Program-made: the position numbers and the translations under genes
The notes under the pieces: generated by a model
The model's database searches: none
Told to the model about the DNA's origin: nothing
The model's input: the letters and a program-made list of their open reading frames with translations, nothing else
Shown: in pieces, positions 12,083-23,894 of the stretch
How positions within the stretch are numbered: the first letter of the stretch is position 1
Layout: the number at the start of each line of letters is the position of its first letter
Source: Neoceratodus forsteri
Taxonomy: Eukaryota > Chordata > Ceratodontiformes > Ceratodontidae
Length of the DNA: 64,000 bases
Assembly (NCBI GenBank): GCA_016271365.2
Contig: CM057452.1
Location: 826,180,001-826,244,000, forward strand
Direction of reading: 5' to 3'

Positions 12083-12255
12083 TACCCATTTTACAATCAC
12101 AATAAATCATTCCCGAGGGTGTTCTGAGATGGGATAATAGCACTGTTCAGATGGTTGGAGGCACTCAGCGGTATATTGTGCCTCACAACACACTTGAGGT
12201 ATGCCGTTATCCCACCACAATGTACATTCTGTTAGGTCTTATTGTTTATTGCTTC
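12083..12255 (+). mobile_element. Hairpin-tailed element, copy 2 (tail only)
   Basis: CCCATTTTACAATCACAATAA at the start corresponds to the conserved segment before the tail hairpin in copies at 10814 and 62636. The palindrome follows, with arms ATGGGATAA/TTATCCCAC and the family core GAGGCACTCAGCG paired with TGTGCCTCA. No 5' terminus is found upstream, so this is a diverged fragment or a decayed copy. Confidence 0.55.
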
Positions 12256-14630
12256 AGGTCAGTAGACAGCAGTGGAAGATTTATTAGTTTGCAATGCATG
12301 CTCTGGCATTTTATATTCTCTGATCAGACGTTATCCGGTTCTGCTTTTCATCAGAGGAGGCAGTGGTCTTTTGTGGACTACATACTCTATTAGCATGGGC
12401 AAGGACCAGGTCACCATCAGCCAATATTAGAAATATCCTTGATCACCCCTGGAATAGCCACCTGGTTACCCAATTTGTCCCACTCTGGCTGTTATCACTG
12501 TCAAGTCACTGCACAGGGCACACCCCCCAGCATTCTCAACTATAAAGTGACTCTTCGTGCCACTTCCTTTCTAGTGCTTGGTGGCAATTAGGGGAAGTCA
12601 GAAGAGCATCTGATCCTCCCTAACAGCCTCCGATACTGACATCTTGGGTTTGGGAAGTAGACTGGGGATTCTAGCATGCTAAGTAGTAACTTTCCATCTG
12701 ATGGTTCATAGCCAGGTATAAGAAATATTTTGATATATCACATGTATTTCCCATTTAGTGAATTCAAAATGCTCAGGTGGCAAAGCTCCCCAAATGTTTT
12801 AAAATTGAAATGAATTCCCATGTATTAACAACATTTAGAGGGGGAAATTCCATCTGCCAGTTTGAAATCCTGGTATGGAGTAAAATGGCAAAGAACCCAT
12901 TGGGTTCTGCTTTTCACAAGGGGCCAAGTACATTCCCCTGTGACTGTAATTAGTCAAGGGAGGATCGCAGAACCAACAAGCCAAAGATCAGAAATGTGGT
13001 CATCCGCAGTGAATTCTGGGATTTATAGAAGCAGATGGTTTCATCCTATAAGTAATCAAAATTAGTCTGATACACTATACCATATTACAACAAACAAAAA
13101 TTAAACAAAAATGTTTTACACATCAAGTGCACATTTGAACAAACCCCACGATTGAGTGTTGTTCCTTTTGTAATGTCTGTTCTGCCTTTAACCTATAGTA
13201 TCTAAAAAGTTACATGCAAGTGTTTAATAAAAAACTGTGTTCATTCTCTCTCACTTCACAACTCCCCCCACCCCACAAAAAACACACAAACTTACTGACT
13301 AATCAAATATTTAGATAAACTACAATGGTTAGGTTAACCACTGCAACCATATCTTAAATTGGATTAATAGCTTAAGAAAAATGTATTAATACTGTTGTCA
13401 CCCACCAGTGACCTGAGCTTGGGAACAAGCTTGTCTTGTTGAAGACCAGCTAGGGGAGGAGGATTGAGCCTCCCAGGGGATATTCTACTCATCTGAGGTG
13501 GGGGGCTTCCACTCACACTGCAATACTATCACCTTTATGACTGAAAGTGGCAATACAGTTGTGGGCATCATGGGTGGGGGAGGGACACAGGCCTAGAGTC
13601 TGTGTGGCAGCACACCTATGTGTGCACATGTATACAGGATCTCCTTCATGTGCCTGCATCCTTGGGGCACAGAGCAATGAGGATAAGTCCCCACAGCCTA
13701 CTTGATGACTGCCCATTGTGCACCAAACACAGGCCAACCAAGAAACCTCAGCCACTGCCCCAACAATGGCTCATTCAGGTAGTATGGGGGTTCCCCCTAT
13801 ATCTCCACCCGGGGGGGTCTGAGATGGCAGCTTGGAATAATGTGTCTGGAGGAGACTGGCACTTGGCAGAGCAAGGCACATTTTGGAACTCTGAGGGATA
13901 GGTTGGCTATGATATAGGAGGGAGCATAAACACAGAATAACAAAAAAAATACAGTCTTCAGAAATTCCACTATTACTGTGAAACAATTGGAATTATTTAC
14001 ATCAATATTGTATCAATACCACTCGTCTTCATTTATCATATGTTATTCTATAGGAATGTTCATTAGACCAATAATTTCACTGTAATTGTCATCCCATCGG
14101 TAGCATGTACATACAATGATTGGAAATTGGGAACATACAATGCTATGTAATTTTCTTGAGAATTCAAGTAATGGATAAATCATTTTCTGCTACACATCAT
14201 TGCCAAACAGTGCTTTTCATTCACATCTGTGATTCTGCATTTCTTCTTGAGTTTCACCGAGAACTACTAGTTGAAGAGTCAGTATTCAGCCTTGCAGGGG
14301 GCTTAGACTTGTACGGAGTGATGCCTAGATGTTAACTACCATGTTGTAGATCTTCATCACTATCAATTTCTTCTTCCTCTTTTTCAGATTGGCTTGAATA
14401 ATGCTCATCATACTCATCATTACTCTTGTCAGAATTGACCATTGAATCACTCTTACTCTCAGCATGTATGTTATCAGACATTCTATCATGTAAACACATA
14501 AATGCATAATAGTTAAATAATACATTCATGTATCACATGATTATGGAATAGTTTGTATAAAAGTTATTCTATAAATCTAAGTAATAAACTGTTCAAGGGA
14601 TGGTGAAAAGGATAAGCAGTGAGCAGAGAA
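12256..14630. other. Unassigned interval
   Basis: No recognised coding sequence. Weak inverted similarity between about 12842-12875 and 13020-13052 (CCATCTGC near one end, GCAGATGG near the other) hints at a decayed MITE of some 210 bp. Short ORFs here have no familiar motifs. An acidic ORF at 14332-14529 on the minus strand is listed separately. Confidence 0.4.
14332..14529 (-). other. Short acidic ORF of unknown nature
   Basis: A 65-residue reading frame rich in Ser, Asp and Glu (KSDSMVNSDKSNDEYDEHY, then EKEEEEIDSDEDLQ). Acidic N-terminal tails like this occur in piggyBac-type transposases and in many nuclear proteins, but nothing downstream matches either. I cannot assign it, and it may be a chance ORF. 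Confidence 0.15.
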
Positions 14631-14664
14631 AAATCGAGGCATGATCAATGATATGACAGCTAGG

Positions 14665-14780
14665 TGTCAATGCAAAAAAGTGCAAAATAATGCACTTAGG
14701 CACAGAAACTTATATACAGAGTATAAAACAGGTGACGCGTTACTGACTGGAGTCAGAAGTAAACCTCAGCTGGAGTGTTG
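14665..14780 (+). mobile_element. Tiny CR1-type RT fragment
   Basis: The stretch translates to FNAKKCKIMHL in one frame, apart from one altered first residue, a block that follows FADD in CR1-clade RTs and is found in the better copies in this window (FNAKKCKV near 25933). Only about 100 bp is recognisable. Confidence 0.5.
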
Positions 14781-17289
14781 GGCTAAGAAAATAATTACAA
14801 AAATGTTTTAAACAGATTTTTTTTAAATGCAAAAAAAACATAATGTTTACAGTTATCTTGTTTGTTTCCCATAGTCATGGGATACCCTAGTCATTCCTTT
14901 TATTTAGTTGCTCTCTGATGAACATCCCCCAAATTCTGAAGTCCTTTTTAGGGCTGTTAGGCAAAAATGAGCTGAATTGTTGATGTTATTATATGAATGA
15001 GAATACAACACATGGGGGTGTCAGTTTACCCAGCATAACAATACTGTGCCAGAAATCCAGGTTTATCAGTTGAATCAGGTAGTCTGGAAAGGGAATTAGT
15101 GTTGTCAATTCCATTTCCACTCAACCCAGGAAAGAGATGGAGCTAAGCAAGGCAATGCAGCAACCCTTGTGGCATACAGTACCAGGGAGCTTGCTCCAAC
15201 TAAGGGATCAGCTGTTGCACTCCATGTTCCATAGTAGGCAGGTGACGCCATCAAGTGGTTGGAATGTGGAAGGAAATTGAAAAGAGTCATGGACAACAAA
15301 GATGACTGGCTTAGACACTCACATACCTCCCTCAATGGTGAAAGCAAACACAAATATTTGTGTGCACAGACAACTAATTGTGGGGGTGCAGGCACAAAGC
15401 TGACACGTTATGAACACACAAAGGAGATTTCATAATCAGGAATACACATAAATCAATTAAAATTGAAAAAGAAATAGGTTTATAATAATGTCACAGTTTA
15501 TTCATCATCTCACAGTAGACAGCATGACACTAAATCAGGACAACTCAGGTCTGACACATGACCCTTCATGATGGGGTATGGAGCACAGTCACATTCAGCA
15601 TCCTTTAAATGAGCTGTAAAATTTATTACAACCCTTTCATGTCATAGCAGATACCTGCCTGTTCACATATGTATCACCGACAGTCTTCATAGTCTATTTC
15701 TAAAACAATATGGAAGTACACCCCCAAAAAAAATTACATAATTTATAGTGGTTGTAATTCTTCTTGACATATAAGAGCATTGCATTTGACTGAATTAGTA
15801 AAAGACGTGTACTGAAGTACAGCTGGTGTGTTGGGTGAGGAGTGTGTTTTTTATGATCAGACTGAACAACAGATAATAACCAAAAGCTGTCAGGAGATAT
15901 TGAAAGTACAGGGATTGAAAAACAAAAACATGTAAATAAACGACAAGCATATCCATGATTAACTTACGTAGAAACAAAAGAGAAGCATGATATAGGGGCA
16001 GATTAATCAAGGAGTCTTTGAAGAAAAAAAGCTCATATCCAGGACTGCAACATTTACCATGACCAAAGAAGAAAAAGTGCCTTATGTAAAAAAATAAATA
16101 AGAAAGAGTCCACAAAACATAAAAGGGGTAGGGTGGGGTGGGGCTGCACTAAAGTGACATGACATAGATGCACAAACAAAGGTTGAGCTCCCATAATTAA
16201 AGGTGCTCTAACAATTTGTTTGTACCAATTATATAATTTGTAAGAACTACTGTCAGTAAGGGAGAATGAGTATGGATGGAAAATATAAAAGGAATGACAA
16301 ACCTTTAATACAAACCCAAAAAACAGTACTAACTAAAGAATAAGATCACTCATGTCAATTTAAAAATGTAAAAAAACAGCTAAATTATCATTTCACTATG
16401 TGTCCTTTTCTGCCTAGTTTGAAAACAGTAAAGATCTGAAACAAATCTAATTGCAGGGAGAAAAACCCGGTGAATTAAACCAACTGCATTCCTGATGCAG
16501 AGGGGGGATGTGCAGCAAGATTCACACTGGTGAATATCTTAGATGATTCTCAGCCGGGAGGGAGGGAGACATATCATTTTTAATTGTTATCTTCAGTGTG
16601 GTAACAGTATAAATTAAATCACATTTCTTTATTGTATTAGAACGTGAAAGTGTTGATCTTTTTGTGATTATAATTTTTTTAGACTAATCTGGAGGTTCTG
16701 AGGTCAAAACCACATGTTACCTATTATGTCAGAGTCTGTCAGATATTTCACATGTCATTCAAACCCAAGAGATACATTTATGTGCTAAATAATCATGCCT
16801 CTTATGAAACCATAGCAAGCATTTGTCAATGCCAAATGTTTGCTTGCTGATATTAGCATTGGACATGCAGGAGTTAGACAGATGCAGCATAGGAGTGGCA
16901 GTGAAGTATTGAACTCACGCCAGTCCCACCTCCACCCTGCAGAGATGGACAGGCATTGGGATGTGCCTGTGGGTCGTTGCCCATAATGCTCACGGCATTT
17001 CATCTCACCCTATCCTGTAGACACCGACAAGTGTTGAGGTGTACCTTGGGGTGTTTGGCTTCATAGTCACCCCATTTCATAAGGACATACACTGAAATGA
17101 GTGCAGTACAGAAGAATGGGGTGAAGTCTGGGGCTGAAGAATACAAGGCATACCTTGATGCCAGTCACTGGCTTCAGGGTGGGGGTGGGATGGCATGAGC
17201 ATTACAGCCGGTGATCCAAAGTTACACTTCTGATGCCTGTCAGTCTGTACAGGGTGTGACACTGTGGTTAGAAACCCTAACACCCCGGG
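14781..17289. other. Unassigned interval
   Basis: No gene or transposon protein recognised. G/C-biased sequence at 16860-17270 has minus-strand ORFs without motifs. A 50-bp segment at 16482-16535 (TTCCTGATGCAGA inside) resembles 20108-20165, suggesting an old unidentified dispersed repeat. Confidence 0.4.
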
Positions 17290-18760
17290 CGTGTATTGGT
17301 ATTTGCACTACAGATTTTCAACATGGCCTTTTTGTGACCCCCACCTCATGAAAGCATTTGGGATCGCTTCTCATGAACAGTGGCAGTGTGATTTTGTTAA
17401 TGTGTCCCAAACTTTGAGTTCCCACAGCAACTGTGCCATTCTGTGCCAGATGTGCAAAAACACAGATCAGGCAGGATATGAAGAATGACAGCTGTACCAT
17501 CCATAAGGAGGTGTGAAGAGATGGCAATGTTGAAAATCTGTAGTGAAAATATTAAAAATGCTTGAAGTTCCGGGCGTACGTGGAAACTGTGCAACACATG
17601 CTTGTACCACAGTCATTTAGTGGAACTATTTCACCAAATTTTCAACATAGGCATTTTGTGACCTCTGCTCATGAACACTGTCAGTATGATTTTCTTAATC
17701 TGTCCGAAACATTAATTTCCCACAGTGACCGTGCGATTGTGAGCCAGATGTGCAAACGCATATTTCAGGCAGGATATGAAAAATGACAGCTGTACTGTTC
17801 ATAAGGAGGTGTGGCAAAATGGCAATGCTGAAAATCTGGAGTGAAAATATTACAAATTTGCACACTTCCAAGCATACGTGGAACATGCACAACACACACT
17901 TGTAACACAGTCATTTTATGGACTTTTGTCACCAAATTTTCAACATAGGCATTTTAAGTCCTCTGCTCATGAACAGTGTCACTATGATTTTCTTAATTGT
18001 CCCGAACACTGATTTCTCACAGCGACCGCACAATTCTGCGCCAGAAGTGCAAAACCAAATTTTGGCCAGGATGCAAAAAATGACAGCTATACTGTTCATA
18101 AGGAGGTGTGAAAAAATGCCAGTGTTGAAAATCTGGAGTGAAAATGTTATAAATTCGCGAAGTTATGAGCATGCGTGGAAACTGTGCAACACATGCTCAT
18201 AACACAGTCATTTTATGGACTTTCGTCACCAAATTTTCAACATAGGCATTTTAGGACCTCTGCTCATGAACAGTGTCACTGTGATTTTCTTAATGTGTCC
18301 CAAACACTGATTTCTGACAGTGACCGTGCTATTCTGTGCCATAAGTGCGAAAACACATTTCGGTCAGGATGTGAAAAATGACAGCTGTTCTATTCATAAG
18401 GAGGTGTGGAAAATTGCCAATATAGAAAATCTGGAGTGAAAATATTACAAATTCGCGAAGCTACATGCATGCGTGGAAACTGCACAATGCATGCTCATAA
18501 AACAGTCGTGGGAATTTTTTCCACCAAATTTACAACATAGGCTTTTTGAGAGCCCACCTCATGAACACTGGTACCGTTGTTTCGTTACTCAGTCCTGAAA
18601 GGTGATTCCACACAGTGACTGCAAAATCACCTTTCAGGACTGAATAACACCATGGCAGTGGCTGAATTCATGAAGAGGGGACCCAATAACCCCATGTTGA
18701 AAATTTGGTGCCAAAATTCCCAAAAATGCCTGAGATATGCATCAAAGTTGAAAAAACCCT
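17290..18760 (+). repeat. Satellite-like array, about 298-bp unit, internal dyad symmetry
   Basis: The phrase GAAAATCTG(T/G)AGTGAAAAT starts at 17532, 17830, 18127 and 18425, spacings 298, 297 and 298. Partial units precede and follow, giving about 4.5 units. Within each unit, the segment around ATTTTCAACATAGGCATTTTG reappears in reverse complement around the AAAATGCCAATGTTGAAAAT region, and TTCATGAGC pairs with GTTCATAAGG, so a unit is roughly two head-to-head halves of about 149 bp. The last unit has a perfect 18-bp stem (18591-18608 with 18626-18643). Similar short ORFs in successive units are by-products of repetition. Confidence 0.8.
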
Positions 18761-19074
18761 ATTTATGCCATTATACAGCTTACCGGCATTTCTTTAGTTC
18801 CCGGTCGGCTTTGAAGAGTGCAGACATGTTCCCGGTCCACTAAAGATCGTCACGCTGGGCTCCCAAGGTAAGTATGGGGTGAGGGGGGTGTGGGGGAGGC
18901 AGGGTGCACAGAGGGTGGGCGCAGGTTGGGGAAGGGACCACCGAACTCAAGAAGGGACCATTTTCTGTTTTACTGGTTTAAAAAAATTTTTTGCAGGACT
19001 TTTATTTTACAGGAACATTTGGCACGCTGGGCGGCTCAGTGTGCCACCTGAGTGTTTTTTGGGGGCTGTAGCCA
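18761..19074. other. Unassigned, GC-rising interval
   Basis: Between two repeat arrays. It contains G-rich stretches and a T-rich patch (near 18980) but no gene or element ends I can identify. Confidence 0.35.
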
Positions 19075-19370
19075 ACAGGGATTGGGCACTCCCATCAGCA
19101 CATACCGGGGGGGAGCCGAGGGGGATTGGGTACCCCCATCGGCACACAACAAATTGGGGGAGACATTATGCTGATGGGGAGTGGGCTCCCCCATCGGCAA
19201 ATTGAACTGGGAAGGGGGGACTAAAGCTGACAGCGATTGGGCCACCCCATCAGCAAAGAAAGACTGTTGGGGGGTGCATGATGCCAAGGGGGATTGGGCA
19301 CCCTGTGCCCACAACACAAGAGAGGGGTTACAGTATGCTGATGGGAGTGAGCTCCACCGTCGGCAAATGA
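19075..19370 (+). repeat. Minisatellite of about 55-bp hairpin-forming units
   Basis: Six imperfect units at about 19080, 19124, 19180, 19235, 19292 and 19345 share (G)ATTGGGC, then a C-run, then CATCGGCA. Most carry GCTGATGGGG before and CCCCCATCGGC after the centre, so each can fold into a stem. The best stem is at 19170-19198. Confidence 0.7.
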
Positions 19371-21884
19371 ACTGGTCGACAGCAGAGTACCGCCCTGCAA
19401 TGACGGGTTGCTCCCTCATTGCAGCAGCGGATTTGTTTCAAGGTGGCAGCACGCTGGCTGAACTAGTGTCAGCAGCAGTGTGCCACCGCACTGTGGAAAG
19501 TGGGACAAGCTTCAAAAGGCACTGGGGCCATTGGCCCCCACAGTGTCGCACCTCCAAAACACTGCTTCTCTCCTAAGCTGTGACGAAATATTTCTTGCGC
19601 ATGCACCCAAGCAAACATAAAAATTAACAGACATCAATATTCTCACTCTTTTTCATTTCATTGTTTAGTCTTTTATACATCACACAGCTTGAGTGACCTG
19701 AAACCATGGCCACTGGTATTCTATGATTCTGCAGCCACAGAATTTTCTACAGAATTTCCATCATGCTGTAGAATATATATATAGTGGCACAGAATTCATT
19801 GTTCATGGTGAATTTTCATTCAAATACAGTTTTTCTACAGTGCCCTACTCCCTTCCTCATCTTGTTTATTCTTGAGCCCTTCTCTATGCTGGGCATGTGA
19901 TGTCCTCGAAGACATCACATCTCATTTTAACCAATGGCAGGACTGCATTCTGCCACAGAAATTAATAAATCATGCTGCAGAAATCAGAAAATACTGCTGC
20001 AGAAGTTGAGGAGCCCTGCCACAGAAATCAGGATAAAGTGTAGCAGAGCACTAGGGACCCTGCCTGAAGCCAATCCAATTATGTGTAGGAAAGAAAATGG
20101 GGTACTGAACAAACTGTATTTCTGATGCAGAAGGGTGGTAGGCATCCTGGTCCACAGTGCTGAATGGCTGTATATGATGCAATATTAGAGCTGCTTGATC
20201 ACAGTTGGAACAAATATTGGAGCGAGTGTGTGGAGCCTTACATGCTACCAGGATAAGGCTGGTGGACAGTATATCTTAATGTTACATCATGGGTTCAAAA
20301 TTAATTTCTACCATCTGTTACAGTGCAGAACTGCTACCATAAGAATCAATAAATTGTAAACCCATTATGTGTGAGGGAGTGCATACAGGAGCTACAGGGC
20401 AGAAATAAAACAGCAACTATACTGAGCACAGTGTACTCAAGTTATCAAATGAATCCAGTTGAGGCTTATGGTAATATAAAGGTTTCTTCTTCTGGAATGC
20501 TTTGCATGACAACAATGGACCATGGGGAGTAAGGCATAGTAGAGAAGGCAGCCACACTTGGGATTTACACTTTATTTTGTGTACAGACTTGGAGCCTGTA
20601 TGGGAAAGCACGATCTGCATGGCTCCTGTTTGGAAGTCCTCATAATGCCGAAGGGTGGTGTGTCTTCCATTGCTTCCAACAAGAGTATCCCTCTGAGGAT
20701 TGAAGTGACTGGATTGATTGGCCATTGGTGACCCCGCTGATCAGCTCGCATAACATAGCTTACATTTCTCTCACGCAGGAGGGTTTGGGGTAGTAGAGCA
20801 AGTCTATACTGTATGTGGGTGAATAGAACTGCCAAATTAATGATCCAGGATGTTTCACTAAGCTCCTGCTGACCAGTTGCCATCAGGGGAACCAGATAAA
20901 AAATGCTAACCAGTTATCATGTCACCCCTTGTTGTGGCTCATTATGCCAGCACTAGGTCATGACACATCCCTTTAAATGACTGCCCAGTTACACAAAAAC
21001 AATGCTAAAAGATAATATATTGTCATGATGTTAACACTTTCATGATATAAGACCATGACAGTTAACTCAAAAAAGGATAATAGAGAAATAACTCATTTTT
21101 TAACACATCATCTAGTCTCACAAGCCTGTCAACAGTATCAAATTATATTGTGCCCTTTCTCACTCTTTCACTTCACGTTGGTAAAGGTTTATGTTGTAAA
21201 ATGGAAAAAAGCCAGACTGACAAACTCTATATTTATGTTTCATGAGTACACTTATACAGGATTAGATTATACTAACCTGATGGATACCCTGCACTCCTGA
21301 CAGAAATGAACTGTCCCTTCACTGTATTTTATTGTGAAACACAAATAAAAATAAAAAAACTTATTTCTAACACTTAAACCTTTTTTTGTTTTGGCTTTTG
21401 TTTAGAAAAACCTATCCAGAGTCAGTATACATTTGGTGTTTTACAACAAACTGGATTGTTTTAACAAGTTTTTCCTTTGTTTTGTTCATTAGTCACAGAG
21501 TAAATCTCAGTTTCAATGATTTGCTCTGCTGTGTATGAGTACTGACAAGTACTGACTAGACTGCTTGTCTGTCATACCTTCACATATGAGAACGCACACA
21601 TAATTGATGCCTCCAGATGACCATGGAGCGGCATTCAGCTACATCTCGTGAGGCCCAAGTCTGTTTTCTGGATCTGACATCACACAGACTCAGGCATGCA
21701 GTGCATCTAGATTTCATTCCGGTGAGGATCCACTGTTCAAGCACAGGTTATGTGGTGTAGATAGGAGTACAGGTTAATCACAGAGACAATAACTTAGACT
21801 ACAGATGTTCTGTTTGAAGCTAATCTTTATTAACAACCATTCATAAATTGTGATAGAAAACCCCACAATTTCAATGAATACCTG
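19371..21884. other. Unassigned interval with small palindromes
   Basis: No coding sequence recognised. A perfect 10-bp stem ATGTGATGTC/GACATCACAT with 6-base loop sits near 19897-19922. From about 19930 to 20050 a motif like (C/T)TGC(C/T)(A/G)CAGAAAT recurs at irregular spacing, a degenerate short repeat. Confidence 0.35.
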
Positions 21885-22110
21885 CTCTTTAAGACTCGAT
21901 GGGTTTTCATGGTTCTATGGAGTTTCCACTGGCTTTATTGGCTAACAAGCCATACGGATTCATTTAAGGCTCTATGAATTCACGTAACACTTCATGAATT
22001 CACTAGAGACTGTATGGATTAATTTAAGACTCTGCTGGTTCCAGCTTACTGCTCTATGAATTAGCTTAAAATATTCCATAATAGTGTAAAACTCTATGAA
22101 CCCCAGTCAA
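21885..22110 (+). repeat. Degenerate minisatellite
   Basis: Imperfect repeats of roughly 25-35 bp around CTCTATGAATTCA and TTTAAGACTC (examples near 21975, 21995, 22015, 22055, 22090). Divergence between units is high, so the array is old. Confidence 0.5.
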
Positions 22111-22279
22111 GTCCAAGACTGCTACTGCATAGGAAGAAGTAAGTTCTGGTGTAACTACTTGTAATGTGATTATTATTGTAACTGATGTGTGTTGCTGGGT
22201 CGCCATTGCAAAAGAGCTGTGCTCAATGGTTGTTATCTGATAGTGAATTAAATTAAATTGAAATGAATTGAACTTTGGA

Positions 22280-22545
22280 TTGGAATCCTCTTGTTGTTGG
22301 TCTGTAGGTCACACCTGGACCACCAGAAAGGCTTTAAAGAAACAATGAAGTTGCAGAACTGAAGGCAGAAATCTCTAAGTTCTGGTCTGTAGGTCAGATC
22401 TAGACTACCGGAGAGGATATGAAGAACCAGTGAAGAAGTACAACTGTAGATGGAATCCTCTATCCCCTGGTCTATGAGTCACACTTGGATCATTGAACAG
22501 GATTGCAAGAAACAAGAAACAAAGCTGAAGATACCAAATCCTCCT
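22280..22545 (+). repeat. Three-copy tandem repeat, about 87-bp unit
   Basis: Three imperfect units starting near 22284, 22376 and 22462 share TGGTCTGTAGGTCA (or TGGTCTATGAGTCA), then a GGA.CA or AGACTAC segment, then AAGAA, and end in AATCCTC or AATCTC. No coding potential recognised. Confidence 0.6.
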
Positions 22546-23114
22546 CTAGGACAACAAAAACATATTTACAGGGACAAAACAAATAAGAAACAAAAAAAGA
22601 GGTGCTGCTTTCTCAGGCACAGCACTTTCCTGCGGTACTCACAATTGCACAGTACCACACCTCTTCATCACCAACACTCAGACAGAGGATCTATTTGAAA
22701 AAATTAAAAGCAAAAAAACAAAAATTTCCCTTTCCTTTGTCCACACCTCTTTCAAAGAAGGGACCAACCATCCACTCCTCATGCAAAATATAAGAACACA
22801 AAAAGCTGATATATTTGTTTGTTTGTTTTTTTCTCTTTTGTTCAGACCTCAGCCCTCAAGGAAAATGAGTATCATAAATTCCCAGTGGTGCGACTTTTCC
22901 TTCCAGAAGGCAAGTATACTGGCACTAGTGCACTGTCCAACATGCTAGACAACAGAGGAACTAAAAAAAACAGCTCACAGAGGCCTGGAACCACATAACA
23001 TATCTCCATCACCTCTTAAGAAACAGCCAACCCACTGGCCCCCATTCACCACACCACCTCCACCAGGGAAGTAGCCCATGCCATCCTCAGGTATGTGGTA
23101 CTGGAGAATGGCAG

Positions 23115-23710
23115 GTGGTAAGAAGCAGCAGGGGTAGATTCCATAGGTCTCAGCAGCAGTCCCCAAATCAGGATGCATGCATCCCGACATTGACTAGATT
23201 TGTACCCTTGGCCAGTGCAATTAACAAGGGGGGCAAACCTAGTTCAGTTAACCAACATACAAGTTTGAAACAAAAAATAAGCATTGGAGGCATCCCAAAG
23301 GAGCAAAAAATCAGAGAAAATGGGAAAATTGTTATCGTCGTGGATTCCATGATTCAAGGACATCCAACTAGGCACAAACAACCTGGCAAATCAGTAAGTT
23401 TAGGAGACCAAAAACCATTGATCTCATCTAGGAGAAAAATTATCATCACAAATGCTGATCATATCCTTCTCAGATGTCCTACCAGTATGGGACGGAGGAG
23501 GCAGCACGTAGGAAATCCGCAAAGAGGAAATCAGGGAGCTGAATGTTTAGCTCCAAAACTTGTGGCTGGAAAAAGGACACCTCTTCATTGGGAACTGGAG
23601 GGATGTCTGGGACAGGAGTCTCTTCCGTTTCGATGGCCTGCACCTGACCAAGGAAGGTGTTAGAGCTCTAGGGCAGAAATTCAATGTCTTCATGGACCAT
23701 TTAAACTAGG
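23115..23710 (+). pseudogene. CR1 ORF1 pseudogene (esterase domain)
   Basis: CR1 ORF1 proteins commonly carry an SGNH-type esterase domain whose role in retrotransposition is unclear. Here KIVIVVDSMIQGHP (23320-23361) is the first block with the nucleophile Ser. After a frameshift, FSDVLPVWDGGG and EEIRELNV follow. The final block FRFDGLHLTKEGVRALG (about 23623-23673) carries the Asp and His typical of the last SGNH block. At least two frame changes and one stop separate these blocks. Confidence 0.72.
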
Positions 23711-23894
23711 CACTGGGGAGAGTGTAGAAACACAAACACAATTCACCACCCCTCCCCATAAATTTGCCCTATCAGAGGAGACAAACAAAGAACAGAACAG
23801 GAAACAGGATCAGTTGCATTCAGGGAACAATACTGAAAAAGGTTCAGTATTGTAACAGGGCCCCAAAAAGGGGGAAAACCAGGCCTGGAAAGCC

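Noticed and set aside
13513..13986. ORFs on both strands near 13.5-14.0 kb as possible exons
   Set aside because: No recognisable domain, no convincing splice-site pairs, and both strands open equally, as expected by chance.
15105..15395. 96-residue minus-strand ORF as a small gene
   Set aside because: Composition unremarkable, no motif, and no supporting context.
17264..18381. Repeated short ORFs with a similar peptide in the satellite array
   Set aside because: The ORFs recur because the DNA repeats; one unit is frameshifted and the peptide matches nothing known.
17290..18760. CRISPR-like array
   Set aside because: Units are about 298 bp and similar throughout, with no short repeat/unique spacer alternation; composition is vertebrate-like.
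19897..19922. Perfect 10-bp stem as an operator-like site
   Set aside because: No associated gene; short palindromes of this size are expected in 64 kb.
20417..20883. Overlapping minus-strand ORFs considered as a HARBI1-like transposase remnant
   Set aside because: Only a loose ATGQQEL/ISQS-like resemblance; no DDE motifs or conserved spacing could be found.
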